A stretch of 64,000 nucleotides of DNA. It comes from an uncultured Dorea sp. (GTDB lineage: Bacteria > Bacillota > Clostridia > Lachnospirales > Lachnospiraceae). Positions 1 through 8,380 of this stretch are shown one piece after another (positions within the stretch are counted from its first letter, which is position 1; the number at the start of each line of letters is the position of its first letter). The position numbers were made by a program, and so were the translations under genes. Under the pieces are notes generated by a model. It made no database searches, had not been told where the DNA came from, and saw nothing but the letters and a program-made list of their open reading frames with translations. Where the stretch lies: the NCBI GenBank assembly GCA_948602995.1, contig CAPEBR010000003.1, positions 1-64,000 of the forward strand, written 5' to 3'.

Positions 1-42
1 GGATAATTTGGTATTATCCATATAAAAAGGGAGCGGATAGGT

Positions 43-900
43 TTGGACGAAAAAGATAGAATTTGGTATGAGAGGAATCAATCAGCAGATTCTTCCGAAT
101 ATCCTAAGTTACTTTGCGAATGGTATGAGGAAAAGACAGGAACAAAATTAAATTTAAAAAAGCCTGAAACATTTAATGAAAAAATTCAATGGTGTAAAAT
201 ATACGATAGAGATCCATTAAAAACATTACTTAGTGATAAGTATAAAGTACGGAATTGGGTCCAAGAACGAATAGGCTGTAAGTATCTTAATCAATTACTG
301 GGAGTCTGGGATAATGTTGGAAGCATTGACTGGGACAAACTGCCTAATCGCTTTGTCCTAAAAGCAACACATGGAAGTGGATGGAATGTAATAGTTAATA
401 ATAAGAAAGAATTAAACATTGAATTGTGTAAAAAAGAAATGTGCATGTGGCTTAAGAAAAATTGGGCATATATGGCTGGTTTAGAGTTACAATATAAAGA
501 TATAATTCCAAGAATCATTGCAGAAGAGTATATTGAAAATACTCCCGGAGATTTGTATGACTATAAAATATTTTGCTTTCATGGAAAAGCGAAGTATATT
601 TGGTTTGTAAAAGGAAGAAACAGCCTTGTAGAAAGTGTTATATACGATTTAGATTGGAATCGGCAAAGTATTACATATAAATTTCCTATATGCAAAGAAG
701 AGATACCGCGTCCAAAGTGCTTGAAGGAAATGGTTGAATTGGCTGAATGTCTTTCAACTGGTTTTACTCATGTACGAGTGGATTTTTATGTTCTTAATGA
801 CAACTCTATTCGTTTTGGAGAAATGACATTTAGTAGTACTTCTGGTATTTGTGAATGGACACCGAATAAATATAATAAGCTTTTAGGAGACTGTATTTAA
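43..900 (+). CDS. TupA-like ATP-grasp protein (surface polysaccharide/teichuronic-type modification)
   Basis: A 285-aa protein with the layout of the TupA-like ATP-grasp family, which is found in capsule and teichuronopeptide loci. The N-terminal motif KPETFNEKIQW is followed by a segment around DKYKVR, then FVLKATHGSGWN near residues 104-115, which is typical of the ATP-grasp nucleotide-binding loop. The C-terminal part holds DLYDYKIFCFHG and HVRVDFY...FGEMTF, the acidic metal/ATP-binding region. By family knowledge it would ligate an amino acid or similar group to a surface polymer in the cytoplasm. The start is TTG at 43, about 8 bases after a GGGAGCGG ribosome site. A short palindrome lies at 1-19. 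The gene is probably the last of a polysaccharide locus left of the window. The acceptor is unknown. Confidence 0.8.
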   Translation: MDEKDRIWYERNQSADSSEYPKLLCEWYEEKTGTKLNLKKPETFNEKIQWCKIYDRDPLKTLLSDKYKVRNWVQERIGCKYLNQLLGVWDNVGSIDWDKLPNRFVLKATHGSGWNVIVNNKKELNIELCKKEMCMWLKKNWAYMAGLELQYKDIIPRIIAEEYIENTPGDLYDYKIFCFHGKAKYIWFVKGRNSLVESVIYDLDWNRQSITYKFPICKEEIPRPKCLKEMVELAECLSTGFTHVRVDFYVLNDNSIRFGEMTFSSTSGICEWTPNKYNKLLGDCI

Positions 901-1107
901 AATTTTATTCGGTTTTCAGGTTTAATACTTTGCAGCTTGTTGCGTAAACAATGGCAAAGTCGGACAAATAACCCGATCTTGCAAGAATTGTAGGAATTAA
1001 ATGTTTAGTACCCCGTCCTGAAAACAGATGCATATACTAAAAGAAATTATGTTTGTTTTGAATTCAGTAAGGATATACTATAAGAAGTGAGGCAGATAAA
1101 CAATAGA
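901..1107. other. Intergenic, no gene seen
   Basis: No open frame with a credible start is visible. A GCAGCTTGTTGCGTAA word near 932-947 resembles the short hairpin repeats at 8033-8107. Nothing else could be assigned. Confidence 0.5.
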
Positions 1108-1181
1108 AGAACCAAAGACAGACCAGATAAGGGATAGGCATTTTGCCTGTTTTATCTGATCTGTTTTTGGTTCTTTTTTTT
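1108..1181 (+). terminator. Strong rho-independent-type terminator
   Basis: AGAACCAAA (from 1108) pairs with TTTGGTTCT (to 1174), and an inner CAG...AGATAA segment pairs with TTATCTGATCTG. The long stem is followed by a run of T at 1173-1181. It probably ends transcription from the polysaccharide locus. Confidence 0.8.
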
Positions 1182-1359
1182 AAATTCACCAATAGCAAGT
1201 AATATATATTGAAAACTTGTGGAGTATAAAAATTTACGAGTTTTAGATTATGAAAGAAATTTACAGAAACTAAGGAAACAGGACCTGTTTATATAGTAGT
1301 GGATAATTGTTCAAATTCTATGAAGGATTATTCTACACATATGATTCTGGCTATAAATA
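1182..1359. other. Intergenic, nothing recognised
   Basis: AT-rich spacer between the terminator and the convergent XRE regulator gene. No gene, repeat or clear promoter is seen. Confidence 0.4.
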
Positions 1360-1380
1360 AACCCGGGATTATACCGGGTT
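1360..1380 (-). terminator. Short GC hairpin at the 3' end of the XRE regulator gene
   Basis: AACCCGG and CCGGGTT form a compact palindrome that includes the stop codon of the minus-strand regulator. The downstream sequence on that strand is only weakly T-rich, so this is a possible rather than certain terminator. Confidence 0.4.
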
Positions 1381-2058
1381 TAAGGAAAGATTATAATGAT
1401 CAAAAACATCTGTATGTAGTGAAGGGGTCGTTTGAAGCAACATTTCCTTCGAGATAGTCAGTGTATTTTCATTGATTAGAATCAAAGAGAGATTCAGATC
1501 TAAATTATAGGGGCGGTGCTCTATGTAATACTGGAACAACAAAGGAATCGAAGTGACAAAACTTATTTTATCCATGGATTCCATTTTGCTAGAAATTAAA
1601 TATAGAAGGTTTGTTGAAAGTTCCTGGTCAGCTCCTGCAAAAGTTGTTTCGGACAAAAAATGGAAATACCAGTGCCGGATCGGGCCATCTGAAAATTGGA
1701 GTGCCAGCTGGTAAAAGTCAGTATTCTTGCAAGGCAGATAGGAAAATGCATATGGAAGGTCTCTACAAGCAAGCTGTAGTGCATCCATCATGCGTTTGGT
1801 AACTGCAGGAACAGCTATAGTATCCGGATCATAACCACAAACAGTAAGTAGTTCTGCCAAGGATACAGTATTTTGCGAATTTGCGGCAATCTTAGTTAAA
1901 GTATCTATTGTAGGTGGGGTGTCCCGCTTTTGTGTGATTAATCGGGATAGATGTTCTTTACTTAACTGAATATCTTCAGCAAAACTTTTTTGGGTACGAT
2001 TTCCGAGTGCCCTTTTAATAAGTAGGGAAAGGGATTCTTTATCAAAGTGACTGTCCAT
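1369..2058 (-). CDS. XRE-family helix-turn-helix regulator
   Basis: A 229-aa protein with an N-terminal lambda-repressor-like helix-turn-helix (about residues 5-65, motif QKSFAEDIQLSKEHLSRLI). The C-terminal domain of about 150 residues is not recognised and could bind a ligand or oligomerise. I chose the ATG at 2058 because AATGGAGG lies just upstream on the minus strand. An in-frame start 17 codons further up lacks such a site. The gene lies between the surface-polysaccharide gene and the transposition module and points away from the module. It may regulate the island, but no direct evidence links it to a target. Confidence 0.75.
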   Translation of the reverse strand: MDSHFDKESLSLLIKRALGNRTQKSFAEDIQLSKEHLSRLITQKRDTPPTIDTLTKIAANSQNTVSLAELLTVCGYDPDTIAVPAVTKRMMDALQLACRDLPYAFSYLPCKNTDFYQLALQFSDGPIRHWYFHFLSETTFAGADQELSTNLLYLISSKMESMDKISFVTSIPLLFQYYIEHRPYNLDLNLSLILINENTLTISKEMLLQTTPSLHTDVFDHYNLSLNPV

Positions 2059-2196
2059 AACAAAACCTCCATTTTCACTATAGCATGTGAAAAAAAAACA
2101 ATCAATCAAAGATTTGAAGAAAAAGCAAAAGAAATTATTTATTATAGTCCATAAATCAAATAAGTGTTAATTTAAAATAATACATATCAATAATTA

Positions 2197-2239
2197 TTGA
2201 CATATTGAAAAATAAGTGTGTATAATAAGTGTGTATAAT
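2197..2239 (+). promoter_or_regulatory. Promoter of the recombinase operon with a duplicated -10 region
   Basis: TTGACA at 2197-2202 and TATAAT at 2221-2226 are separated by 18 bases. The 13-base unit AATAAGTGTGTAT occurs twice in tandem (2211-2223 and 2224-2236), so a second TATAAT lies at 2234-2239. It drives the tyrosine recombinase operon that starts at 2271. Confidence 0.7.
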
Positions 2240-2270
2240 GTAGATACAGAGATGAAAAGGGGGGTACGTT

Positions 2271-3389
2271 TTGAAGGATTACGAAGTTGGAAATGTGAGA
2301 TATGATGGGAAAATCTATTACCTGATCCGCCGGAGGGAAGATGAGAGTATCTGCGTATATCCAACAAAATATTTGAAACATAAGACAAATTCGAACCGTT
2401 CCCCTAATACGGTAAAGCGGATTGCGTTTTCTTTATCCTATTTCATGGGGTATCTGAAGGAACAAGGGAGACAGTTTGAAGATGTTTATCAGATGACTTA
2501 CAGTGCGCAGATGGAATTTTTTCAAAACTTTCTCTATTGGATTAAAGGTGGAAAGCATATTTCCGGTGAATTAAGAAAAATTCCGGATAATGGGACCTGC
2601 AATGCATATTTACATGATGTGTTTGGCTTCTATCAATTCCTTGAAATGGAGTATGAGCAGTTTGGCTCATTGCTGGTGCTTTCAGACAAGACCGTCTCCT
2701 ACACGAATGCCATAGGTATTAAAAGGACAAAGGTATGCCGTTCATTTGATGGATATTTGAATGCGGTTTCGTCGAAAGGGAGATCAATTGAAAGAAAAAA
2801 CATTATCATCCTTTTAGATGCATGTACAAATTGCAGGGATCAGCTATTGCTTCTGTTGTTAGCGGAAACGGGGTTTCGAATCGGAGAGCTTTTAGGCGTT
2901 CGTTATGTTGAGGATATTGACTATCAGGGCTGCCGGATACGTGTTGAGCCCAGAACGGATAATGAAAATGAAGTACGGGCGAAATATGAGGAAGACCGGT
3001 GGGCAAAGATCAGTAAAGATACTTTTGATATTCTGCTTTTTTACTATGCAAAATACAGGGATTTGCTAAAAGAGTCAGAATATTTATTTATCATATTATC
3101 TGGAGAGAATGCTGGGCGGGCGTTGACAGAAGACGCGGTCAATGCCATGCTCCGCCGCTTGCAGGAAAAGACGCAGGTTAAAGTTACATCCCATATGCTC
3201 AGACATTATTTTGCAAACGAGCGCCGGAAGAATGGATGGAGCCTGGAATTGATCAGTCAGGCATTAGGGCATAGGAATTTACAGACGACCATTAATTATC
3301 TGAACATTAGCAATGAAGAACTGGTTGAGGCAAGCGAGGAGCTTTTCCGTAAAAATGCAGCATTATATATGGCGGATAAATTGTTGTAG
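2271..3389 (+). CDS. Tyrosine recombinase, TnpA-like subunit of a Tn554-type module
   Basis: A 372-aa tyrosine recombinase. An N-terminal SAM-like core-binding domain (about residues 40-140) precedes the catalytic domain. The catalytic set is visible: Arg203 in TGFRIGELLG, His308-x-x-Arg311 in HMLRHYF, His334 in LGHRN and the nucleophile Tyr343. Its length is close to Tn554 TnpA (about 360 aa). The start is TTG at 2271, 7 bases after a GGGGGT ribosome site. It is first of four tightly packed genes (gaps of 13, -11 and -32 bases), so all four are probably co-transcribed. By family knowledge the subunits together cut and rejoin DNA at the transposon ends. The catalytic residues look intact. Confidence 0.88.
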   Translation: MKDYEVGNVRYDGKIYYLIRRREDESICVYPTKYLKHKTNSNRSPNTVKRIAFSLSYFMGYLKEQGRQFEDVYQMTYSAQMEFFQNFLYWIKGGKHISGELRKIPDNGTCNAYLHDVFGFYQFLEMEYEQFGSLLVLSDKTVSYTNAIGIKRTKVCRSFDGYLNAVSSKGRSIERKNIIILLDACTNCRDQLLLLLLAETGFRIGELLGVRYVEDIDYQGCRIRVEPRTDNENEVRAKYEEDRWAKISKDTFDILLFYYAKYRDLLKESEYLFIILSGENAGRALTEDAVNAMLRRLQEKTQVKVTSHMLRHYFANERRKNGWSLELISQALGHRNLQTTINYLNISNEELVEASEELFRKNAALYMADKLL

Positions 3390-3402
3390 GAGTGAGTGAA
3401 AT

Positions 3403-5370
3403 ATGGCAATGGCAGCAGTTGGTTGTTTTCAGGAAGAAAAAAAGAATATCGAATATTTAGAAAGACAGATTGCAGAGTGCCCGGCAAGGGAAGAACGATT
3501 TATAAAACGCGGAGTAGAGTATTTGTGCCTGCAAAATATATATGATGTACTGAAGATAGAGGATGGTCTGGTTGACTCGTATATGTTATGGCTTCAGGAA
3601 CAAGGGATCCAGGCTAAATACTTGATTGGGGCATACCAGAAAACTTTACGGGACTGGAGGGAATTTCATAAGGAGAAAGAATTTGTAAAATTAAAAGAAG
3701 AGATGGAAGAATGCGGTACGGTAGAACAGACTCTTAAGAACAAGGCGTATACATTTTTGACAGAGAATGGGATACACAGCTTGGAAGAGATTGACTGGGA
3801 TGTGCGGGTACGTTACGAACAATATTTGGAGAAAACGATAAATACGAGAATCCGCCCCTGGTATCTGAAAGGTTTAGATAAACTAAAGTTATTTGATCTT
3901 GAAAAGAGAAGTGATGGCATAAGGGCAGGCAGGATCCGTCTAAAGTATGAAGAAAAGAGAATTTATTTGGGATATCATCCGGATTATCAATTGGCAAAGG
4001 AATTTTATTATTGCAGGAATACTAAAGGGTTTATCTGGGATTTTTCTATTCATACGTCACAGAAGTTAAAATATCAGGTTTTTACAGTACTAAATTATGC
4101 GTTGGAAAGCTCATCAGATCGTGAGTTGAGACGGGGGTATCTTGCGCCTCTGTATTTTTTATATATGTATTGTATAGACAGAGGAATCTCGGATCTTACA
4201 CGGTTAGAGCAGGAGCAGATCGATGATTATGTAGGTAAAGCAAAAGAGGAGCCGCTTGTAAATAATAGATATCATCAGATTGTGGATAAAGTACAAAGAA
4301 TCCTTTTCGTACACTCCAAGGACATAAACTGGGAGGCGAATGTGTGGTATTTAGAGCGTTTTCAGTTTGATGCGGCCCGTTATGATCCCACCAGACCGGT
4401 AAAACGGATTTCATTTCTGGATATATTGGACAAGGATAACCGTGAGTATCTGAAAATGTATGTCAAATACCAGCTTGGGGTAACGAGTTATTCTGTCCAA
4501 AACATTTGGGCCCGGGTATATATTACAAAGGCTTTCCTGCGGTTTCTGGATAAAGAGAAACTGAAAGTAGAGAAACTGACGGCAACAGAGATTGATCGGT
4601 ATATGAGGTTGTTACAGGAAGAAGATGTTGAAATTATAACCTTTAATGATAAAGTGGCTGAGATTCACTGCTTTTTTAGATTCCTGACAGCAAGGGGCTA
4701 CTATAGCAAGGTTCCATTTTACCCGGGATACTATATCAAGCGGGCAACGGTGCCGCATCATTACCGGTCTGTGCCGCAGAATACGGTGACGGAGATTTTT
4801 AAGAATTTAAAAGGGCTGCCGGAAGATATGCGGCTTATGTATCTGCATTTATGGTGTCTTGGACTACGGATTAATGAAGTATGCTCTATAAAACGGGAAG
4901 GATATTATCTGAAGGAAGGGGTTGCCTGGCTTCGGATTTATCAGCATAAGATGAAGATGGAAAAGGTAATCCCAATCCCAATGCTGCTGTACCGGAGCAT
5001 GATGGTATACATAGAACGAAGAAAAATCGGGTTGGATTCCTATGTATTTCAAAATTCGAAAGGAGGCCCATATTTATCAACACACTATTGGCATGAAATG
5101 GTGGACTGGTGCAATGAATGGGGAATCAAATGCGGAGATCATGTGTTCCAAACGCATGATTACCGGCACAGCGTAGCCACTGCATTGTATGAACATGGGG
5201 CTTCGATTCAGGCAATCCGGGAATTCCTCGGACATAAGCATGAAAATATGACGCGGCGGTATATCGACTGTATCCAGAGGCATGTAGACCGATCCAGTGA
5301 ACAATATTATAAAGAGCAGAAAAGTCTTGCAAGTGAATGGAAAGAAGGAAGTGGGAAAGATGGCAACTAG
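3403..5370 (+). CDS. Tyrosine recombinase, TnpB-like subunit
   Basis: A 655-aa protein, close to the length of Tn554 TnpB (630 aa). The N-terminal 350 residues look helical and hold at least one core-binding domain. The C-terminal catalytic domain shows Arg in LGLRINEVCSI, H-x-x-R in HDYRHSVATAL (Arg near residue 588), GHKHENMTRRY with His near 611 and Tyr near 620. The gene starts 13 bases after the first recombinase and overlaps the third by 11 bases, which suggests translational coupling. It should act with the other two recombinases in one synaptic complex. No frame damage is seen. Confidence 0.87.
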   Translation: MAMAAVGCFQEEKKNIEYLERQIAECPAREERFIKRGVEYLCLQNIYDVLKIEDGLVDSYMLWLQEQGIQAKYLIGAYQKTLRDWREFHKEKEFVKLKEEMEECGTVEQTLKNKAYTFLTENGIHSLEEIDWDVRVRYEQYLEKTINTRIRPWYLKGLDKLKLFDLEKRSDGIRAGRIRLKYEEKRIYLGYHPDYQLAKEFYYCRNTKGFIWDFSIHTSQKLKYQVFTVLNYALESSSDRELRRGYLAPLYFLYMYCIDRGISDLTRLEQEQIDDYVGKAKEEPLVNNRYHQIVDKVQRILFVHSKDINWEANVWYLERFQFDAARYDPTRPVKRISFLDILDKDNREYLKMYVKYQLGVTSYSVQNIWARVYITKAFLRFLDKEKLKVEKLTATEIDRYMRLLQEEDVEIITFNDKVAEIHCFFRFLTARGYYSKVPFYPGYYIKRATVPHHYRSVPQNTVTEIFKNLKGLPEDMRLMYLHLWCLGLRINEVCSIKREGYYLKEGVAWLRIYQHKMKMEKVIPIPMLLYRSMMVYIERRKIGLDSYVFQNSKGGPYLSTHYWHEMVDWCNEWGIKCGDHVFQTHDYRHSVATALYEHGASIQAIREFLGHKHENMTRRYIDCIQRHVDRSSEQYYKEQKSLASEWKEGSGKDGN

Positions 5371-6874
5371 AATTTACATAAAAGAACTTCCCTGTTATCA
5401 GAGAAAAGGAAATGCTTCCGAAAAAAGAATCAGGGTTATGGAGCGGCATTTTTATGATTTAGGACTTTTGGTAGCAGAGGGGCAGAAAAAGGAAATGGAA
5501 GCGTTCATACGGAGCCGCGGGGAAGAGCTGAGTATGGCTACCGTAGATGGGGATATTATCCGCTATAATGTGATTGCCAGGTTTATGAAAGAGAAATATC
5601 CCTTGCTTAATAGTTTCCGGGCAGTACCGGAAGAGGTCCTTGTTAAGAAATTTAAGGCATGGCTTTTAAACCACGGATATCAGATCACGCGGAAGCATTA
5701 TATGAAGAGCATGGGAAGGAATTTACAGGAGGAGACAGGGCCGGTAAAGTACTTGCGTCTCTTGCTTCATTTTCTAGAACCGGAAGACAAACGGCCGGAG
5801 TGGGAAAAAGACGTGTGGAATCTGGACAATCTGGGATTTGAGGTTAGGCAGAATCCGATACAGATGATAAGGACGATAAGATTTACAGGAATCAGGCAAG
5901 AGACAATAAAAGAAGAAGTGAAACAGGCATGTTATATCAGGATTAAATATTTATCCGTAGGTTCGCTGCAGGGGGAGATACGTGCGGTAAGACATTTTTC
6001 AGAATTCCTCGCTGAGAGGAATCCGGAGATCACAAGCTTAGGAGAGGTGGGGCGGTTAAATATTGAGGAATATTTAACACACATCAATCTGGAAAGAGGT
6101 CAGGAAAGAAACCTGAAATCTGAAATGGCAAATTTAAAAGATATGCTGCGGCAGGTAGGGAAAGTGATTGGCAATCCCAAGCTGGAGAAATTATTTATCA
6201 AACAGGATATGCCCAAAATGCCTGAAGTGACATTCAAAACCTATTCTGATGAAGAAATAAGGCGGTTAAATTATTATATCGTCAATATGGAAGAACAGGT
6301 GGCGCGTGCGTTGATTCTGCATCAGATGCTTGGGGGAAGGATTTCTGATACCCTTACCCTGCGGACAGACTGCTTATACCAGGAAAACGGCTACTATATC
6401 GTCCGGATGTATCAGGTAAAGACTTCCTATTATGAAAAACCAGTTCCGGATGATGTGGCTAAGCTAATCCAGAAATCAATGGAATATACCTATGAAAGGT
6501 ATGGGGAAACCGAATATATTTTTGTGAATGAATCGAATCCTTCCCTGCCGTTTCAATATTCTATGCTGAAACACCGTGTATATACGCTGATTCGAGAAAA
6601 TAATATCTGTAAAGATAATGGAGAACGGATGGGGTTTGCCACACATTTATTCCGGCACTGCTATGGCATGAAGCTTGTGGAACTGCATCTGGATGATGCA
6701 GCCATTGCACATTTATTAGGACATCGGGGCGTAAATACGGTTTATCGGTACCGGCGGGCAAGCGGAAAGCTGATGGTAAAGGAGACCGAAGAACTAAGGA
6801 AAACAATGGATGAGATATTGAGCGAGATTATCAAGGAGTGGGATGGATATGAGCAAGTATTCCAAAATGGTTGA
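5360..6874 (+). CDS. Third tyrosine recombinase of the module
   Basis: A 504-aa protein from the ATG at 5360, which lies within the last codons of the preceding gene after GGAAGTGGGAAAG. Catalytic residues are visible in the C-terminal third: Arg in LGGRISDTLTL, H-x-x-R in HLFRHCYG, His in LLGHRG and Tyr in NTVYRYR. Tn554 itself has two recombinases plus TnpC, so a third makes this arrangement resemble the wider family of recombinase trios followed by a small helical protein. It probably contributes to strand exchange or to recognising the second transposon end. It overlaps the next gene by 32 bases. Confidence 0.85.
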   Translation: MATRIYIKELPCYQRKGNASEKRIRVMERHFYDLGLLVAEGQKKEMEAFIRSRGEELSMATVDGDIIRYNVIARFMKEKYPLLNSFRAVPEEVLVKKFKAWLLNHGYQITRKHYMKSMGRNLQEETGPVKYLRLLLHFLEPEDKRPEWEKDVWNLDNLGFEVRQNPIQMIRTIRFTGIRQETIKEEVKQACYIRIKYLSVGSLQGEIRAVRHFSEFLAERNPEITSLGEVGRLNIEEYLTHINLERGQERNLKSEMANLKDMLRQVGKVIGNPKLEKLFIKQDMPKMPEVTFKTYSDEEIRRLNYYIVNMEEQVARALILHQMLGGRISDTLTLRTDCLYQENGYYIVRMYQVKTSYYEKPVPDDVAKLIQKSMEYTYERYGETEYIFVNESNPSLPFQYSMLKHRVYTLIRENNICKDNGERMGFATHLFRHCYGMKLVELHLDDAAIAHLLGHRGVNTVYRYRRASGKLMVKETEELRKTMDEILSEIIKEWDGYEQVFQNG

Positions 6875-7238
6875 ATCCAATCAAAAGGCGAGCAAGGAGA
6901 AAATTGATTATGCGATCCGGACGATTAAAGAGATGCTGGAGAAAGAAGAACAGCTCTTGGTCTGTGATTTGGTCCGGAAAACGGGATTGTCTAGGGCTTT
7001 CTTTTATAAGAATCCGGTGGTGAGTAAATTCTTGAATGAGGCGAGGCAGCAACAGGAGGGTAAGATGTTCCACCAGAAGAAAAAAGTGATTCTGGATTAT
7101 GCGTTGGAGCGGCAGAATGAGCTGATTAAGATAGAGTATGAAAAATCTCAAAAGGAGAATAAGGACTTGAAAGCAGAAAATGAGAAACTGAAAAAGGCAC
7201 TAAAGAAAAAGGAAGTGGCGTTTATTAAGGGATTATAG
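6843..7238 (+). CDS. TnpC-like small coiled-coil protein (DUF6262-type)
   Basis: A 131-aa basic protein. The N-terminal half has a helix-turn-helix-like stretch (LVRKTGLSRAFFYKN, about residues 41-55), and the C-terminal third is a Lys/Glu-rich coiled coil. This matches the TnpC/DUF6262 proteins that follow tyrosine recombinases in Tn554-like elements, where TnpC affects transposition efficiency and orientation. AAGGAG lies at 6833-6838. The ATG at 6843 is rather close and the ATG at 6849 gives a better distance, so the start may be two codons later. It closes the operon and is followed by a hairpin. Confidence 0.8.
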   Translation: MDMSKYSKMVESNQKASKEKIDYAIRTIKEMLEKEEQLLVCDLVRKTGLSRAFFYKNPVVSKFLNEARQQQEGKMFHQKKKVILDYALERQNELIKIEYEKSQKENKDLKAENEKLKKALKKKEVAFIKGL

Positions 7239-7248
7239 GAAATATAGC

Positions 7249-7296
7249 AGCAGATAGGATATCTTAGAAATTATGGGGATATTCTATCTGCTGTTT
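7249..7296 (+). terminator. Hairpin after the transposition operon
   Basis: AGCAGATAG at 7249-7257 pairs with CTATCTGCT at 7284-7292, and ATAT segments extend the stem. GTTTT follows. It is a plausible terminator for the four-gene module. Confidence 0.65.
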
Positions 7297-7330
7297 TATG
7301 GATTAAGTACCTAATAAGTCATTCTCAAAA

Positions 7331-7768
7331 TTACTTTTTGGTTTTTGAGAATTCTGAAATAATGGAAATAGCATATTTTTTGCTCATGTGTATTTTGGCA
7401 CCGTTAATTAAGATGATATCATTGAAGCAAATCGAGCGAATTTTTCCTAATGAAACGATACGGTTTTGTGCACATTTGATAAAACCAAAAGGAGATAATG
7501 ATTTTAATTCATTATTTAAGGTTCCATATTTATGATATGTGCCGTGTTGAGTATAAATGGTAATTTGATGTTCCCGTATTTCCATATAATATATATCCGA
7601 TATATTTATTTTTGATATAGAGGTTCTGGTTCGGCAAATGTATTCTTGGTGGGCGTTTATATAAAGTTGTAGTGCGTGTTTCAAGCCAGAAGTTCCATAT
7701 TGTTCTATAAAATTAGAGATAATATCATTTAATTCAGTATCTATTTGAGATTTGCTTGAGCAAGTCAT
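7331..7768 (-). CDS. LytTR-domain DNA-binding protein
   Basis: A 145-aa protein. Residues of about 45-140 match a LytTR DNA-binding domain: DIYYMEIREHQITIYT, then GTLNNELKSL, FIKCAQNRIVSL and INGAKIHMSKKYA. The N-terminal 45 residues are helical, and no receiver domain is present, so it is a stand-alone regulator. By family knowledge LytTR proteins bind pairs of imperfect direct repeats and often control surface, toxin or peptide genes. AGGAAAAG precedes the start on the minus strand. It converges on the transposition operon. Its target is unknown, but the large upstream intergenic region with unusual repeats is a candidate. Confidence 0.8.
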   Translation of the reverse strand: MTCSSKSQIDTELNDIISNFIEQYGTSGLKHALQLYINAHQEYICRTRTSISKINISDIYYMEIREHQITIYTQHGTYHKYGTLNNELKSLSPFGFIKCAQNRIVSLGKIRSICFNDIILINGAKIHMSKKYAISIISEFSKTKK

Positions 7769-8032
7769 TTTTATCTTTTCCTATCTTTTGATTTTCCTTT
7801 CACTATATAAGACAATTTACTAGCAAAAAACTAACGCATATATTGGAAAAAATTTTTTATTTTCCGGATATGATTTTGAATGGCTATTATATGATGTGCG
7901 AATGTTGTTGGAAAATGGAAAAAAATGATATAATATAATGAAATTTTAATATATGTATATCTTGTACACAAAATATTATGTAAATTTCAGATGGATGGTG
8001 CAAACATTTAATCCAAAAGAGGGTTTAATTCC
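7769..8032. other. AT-rich intergenic region upstream of the LytTR gene
   Basis: No convincing coding frame is seen. The stretch near 7800-7940 is very AT-rich and probably holds the promoter of the LytTR gene. A TATAATATAATG word lies near 7929-7940, but no matching -35 could be placed with confidence. Confidence 0.4.
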
Positions 8033-8107
8033 ACGCAGCTTGCTGCGTAACAAACTAATGACGAGCGAAGTGAGTCTCGGGTTGATCCCCCGCAGCTTGC
8101 CACGGGG
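8033..8107. repeat. Two short palindromic repeats (CGCAGCTTGC family)
   Basis: ACGCAGCTTGCTGCGT at 8033-8048 is a perfect palindrome. CCCCGCAGCTTGCCACGGGG at 8087-8107 is a related, imperfect one. A further similar word occurs near 932-947. These look like small dispersed intergenic hairpins. A weak reading frame through them is not supported as a gene. Confidence 0.6.
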
Positions 8108-8155
8108 AGTTTTATTTAAAGATAGCGAAACAATTTCGGATTAACGGCAATTGCT

Positions 8156-8320
8156 CTAGTATTCCATCCAACCAGAAATCAAACTTTTGGACTGTCTGGT
8201 CCGCAGCATTGCGTCTTAAAAGTTCTATTCGATGCGTCCACATCTCTGTCGAACTTTTGTCATGCATTGACACGAAACAAACGGCTCATTAGTTCAATTT
8301 CTGACCGAATGGAGTGCTAG
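8156..8320. repeat. 165-bp foldback element with 29-bp arms
   Basis: The arm at 8156-8184 (starting CTAGTATTCCATCC) pairs with the arm at 8292-8320 (ending GGAGTGCTAG). About 21 of 29 positions are identical, and all mismatches are transitions that keep G-U pairing in RNA. Weaker pairing continues inward. An inner perfect inverted repeat AAAAGTTC (8218-8225) / GAACTTTT (8251-8258) sits in the middle. It could be a miniature inverted-repeat element or a structured RNA. It lies directly upstream of the metallophosphoesterase/P-loop gene. Confidence 0.65.
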
Positions 8321-8380
8321 GCGTCTAATGAAAAATATAAAATTTCAATATATTATAGAAAAGTTATGAGGGGTGTGAAT

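Noticed and set aside
1005..1016. TACCCCGTCC as a half copy of the GGGGACGGGG palindrome
   Set aside because: Only ten bases match and no complementary arm is present; chance is likely.
7953..8144. Short plus-strand ORF upstream of the foldback element
   Set aside because: It runs through two palindromic repeats, has no ribosome site and gives a low-complexity translation.
8187..8197. GGACTGTCTG word as a second end of the MITE found at 15313-15474
   Set aside because: It matches only about ten bases with one mismatch and has no partner end at a suitable distance; it is better explained as part of the foldback element.
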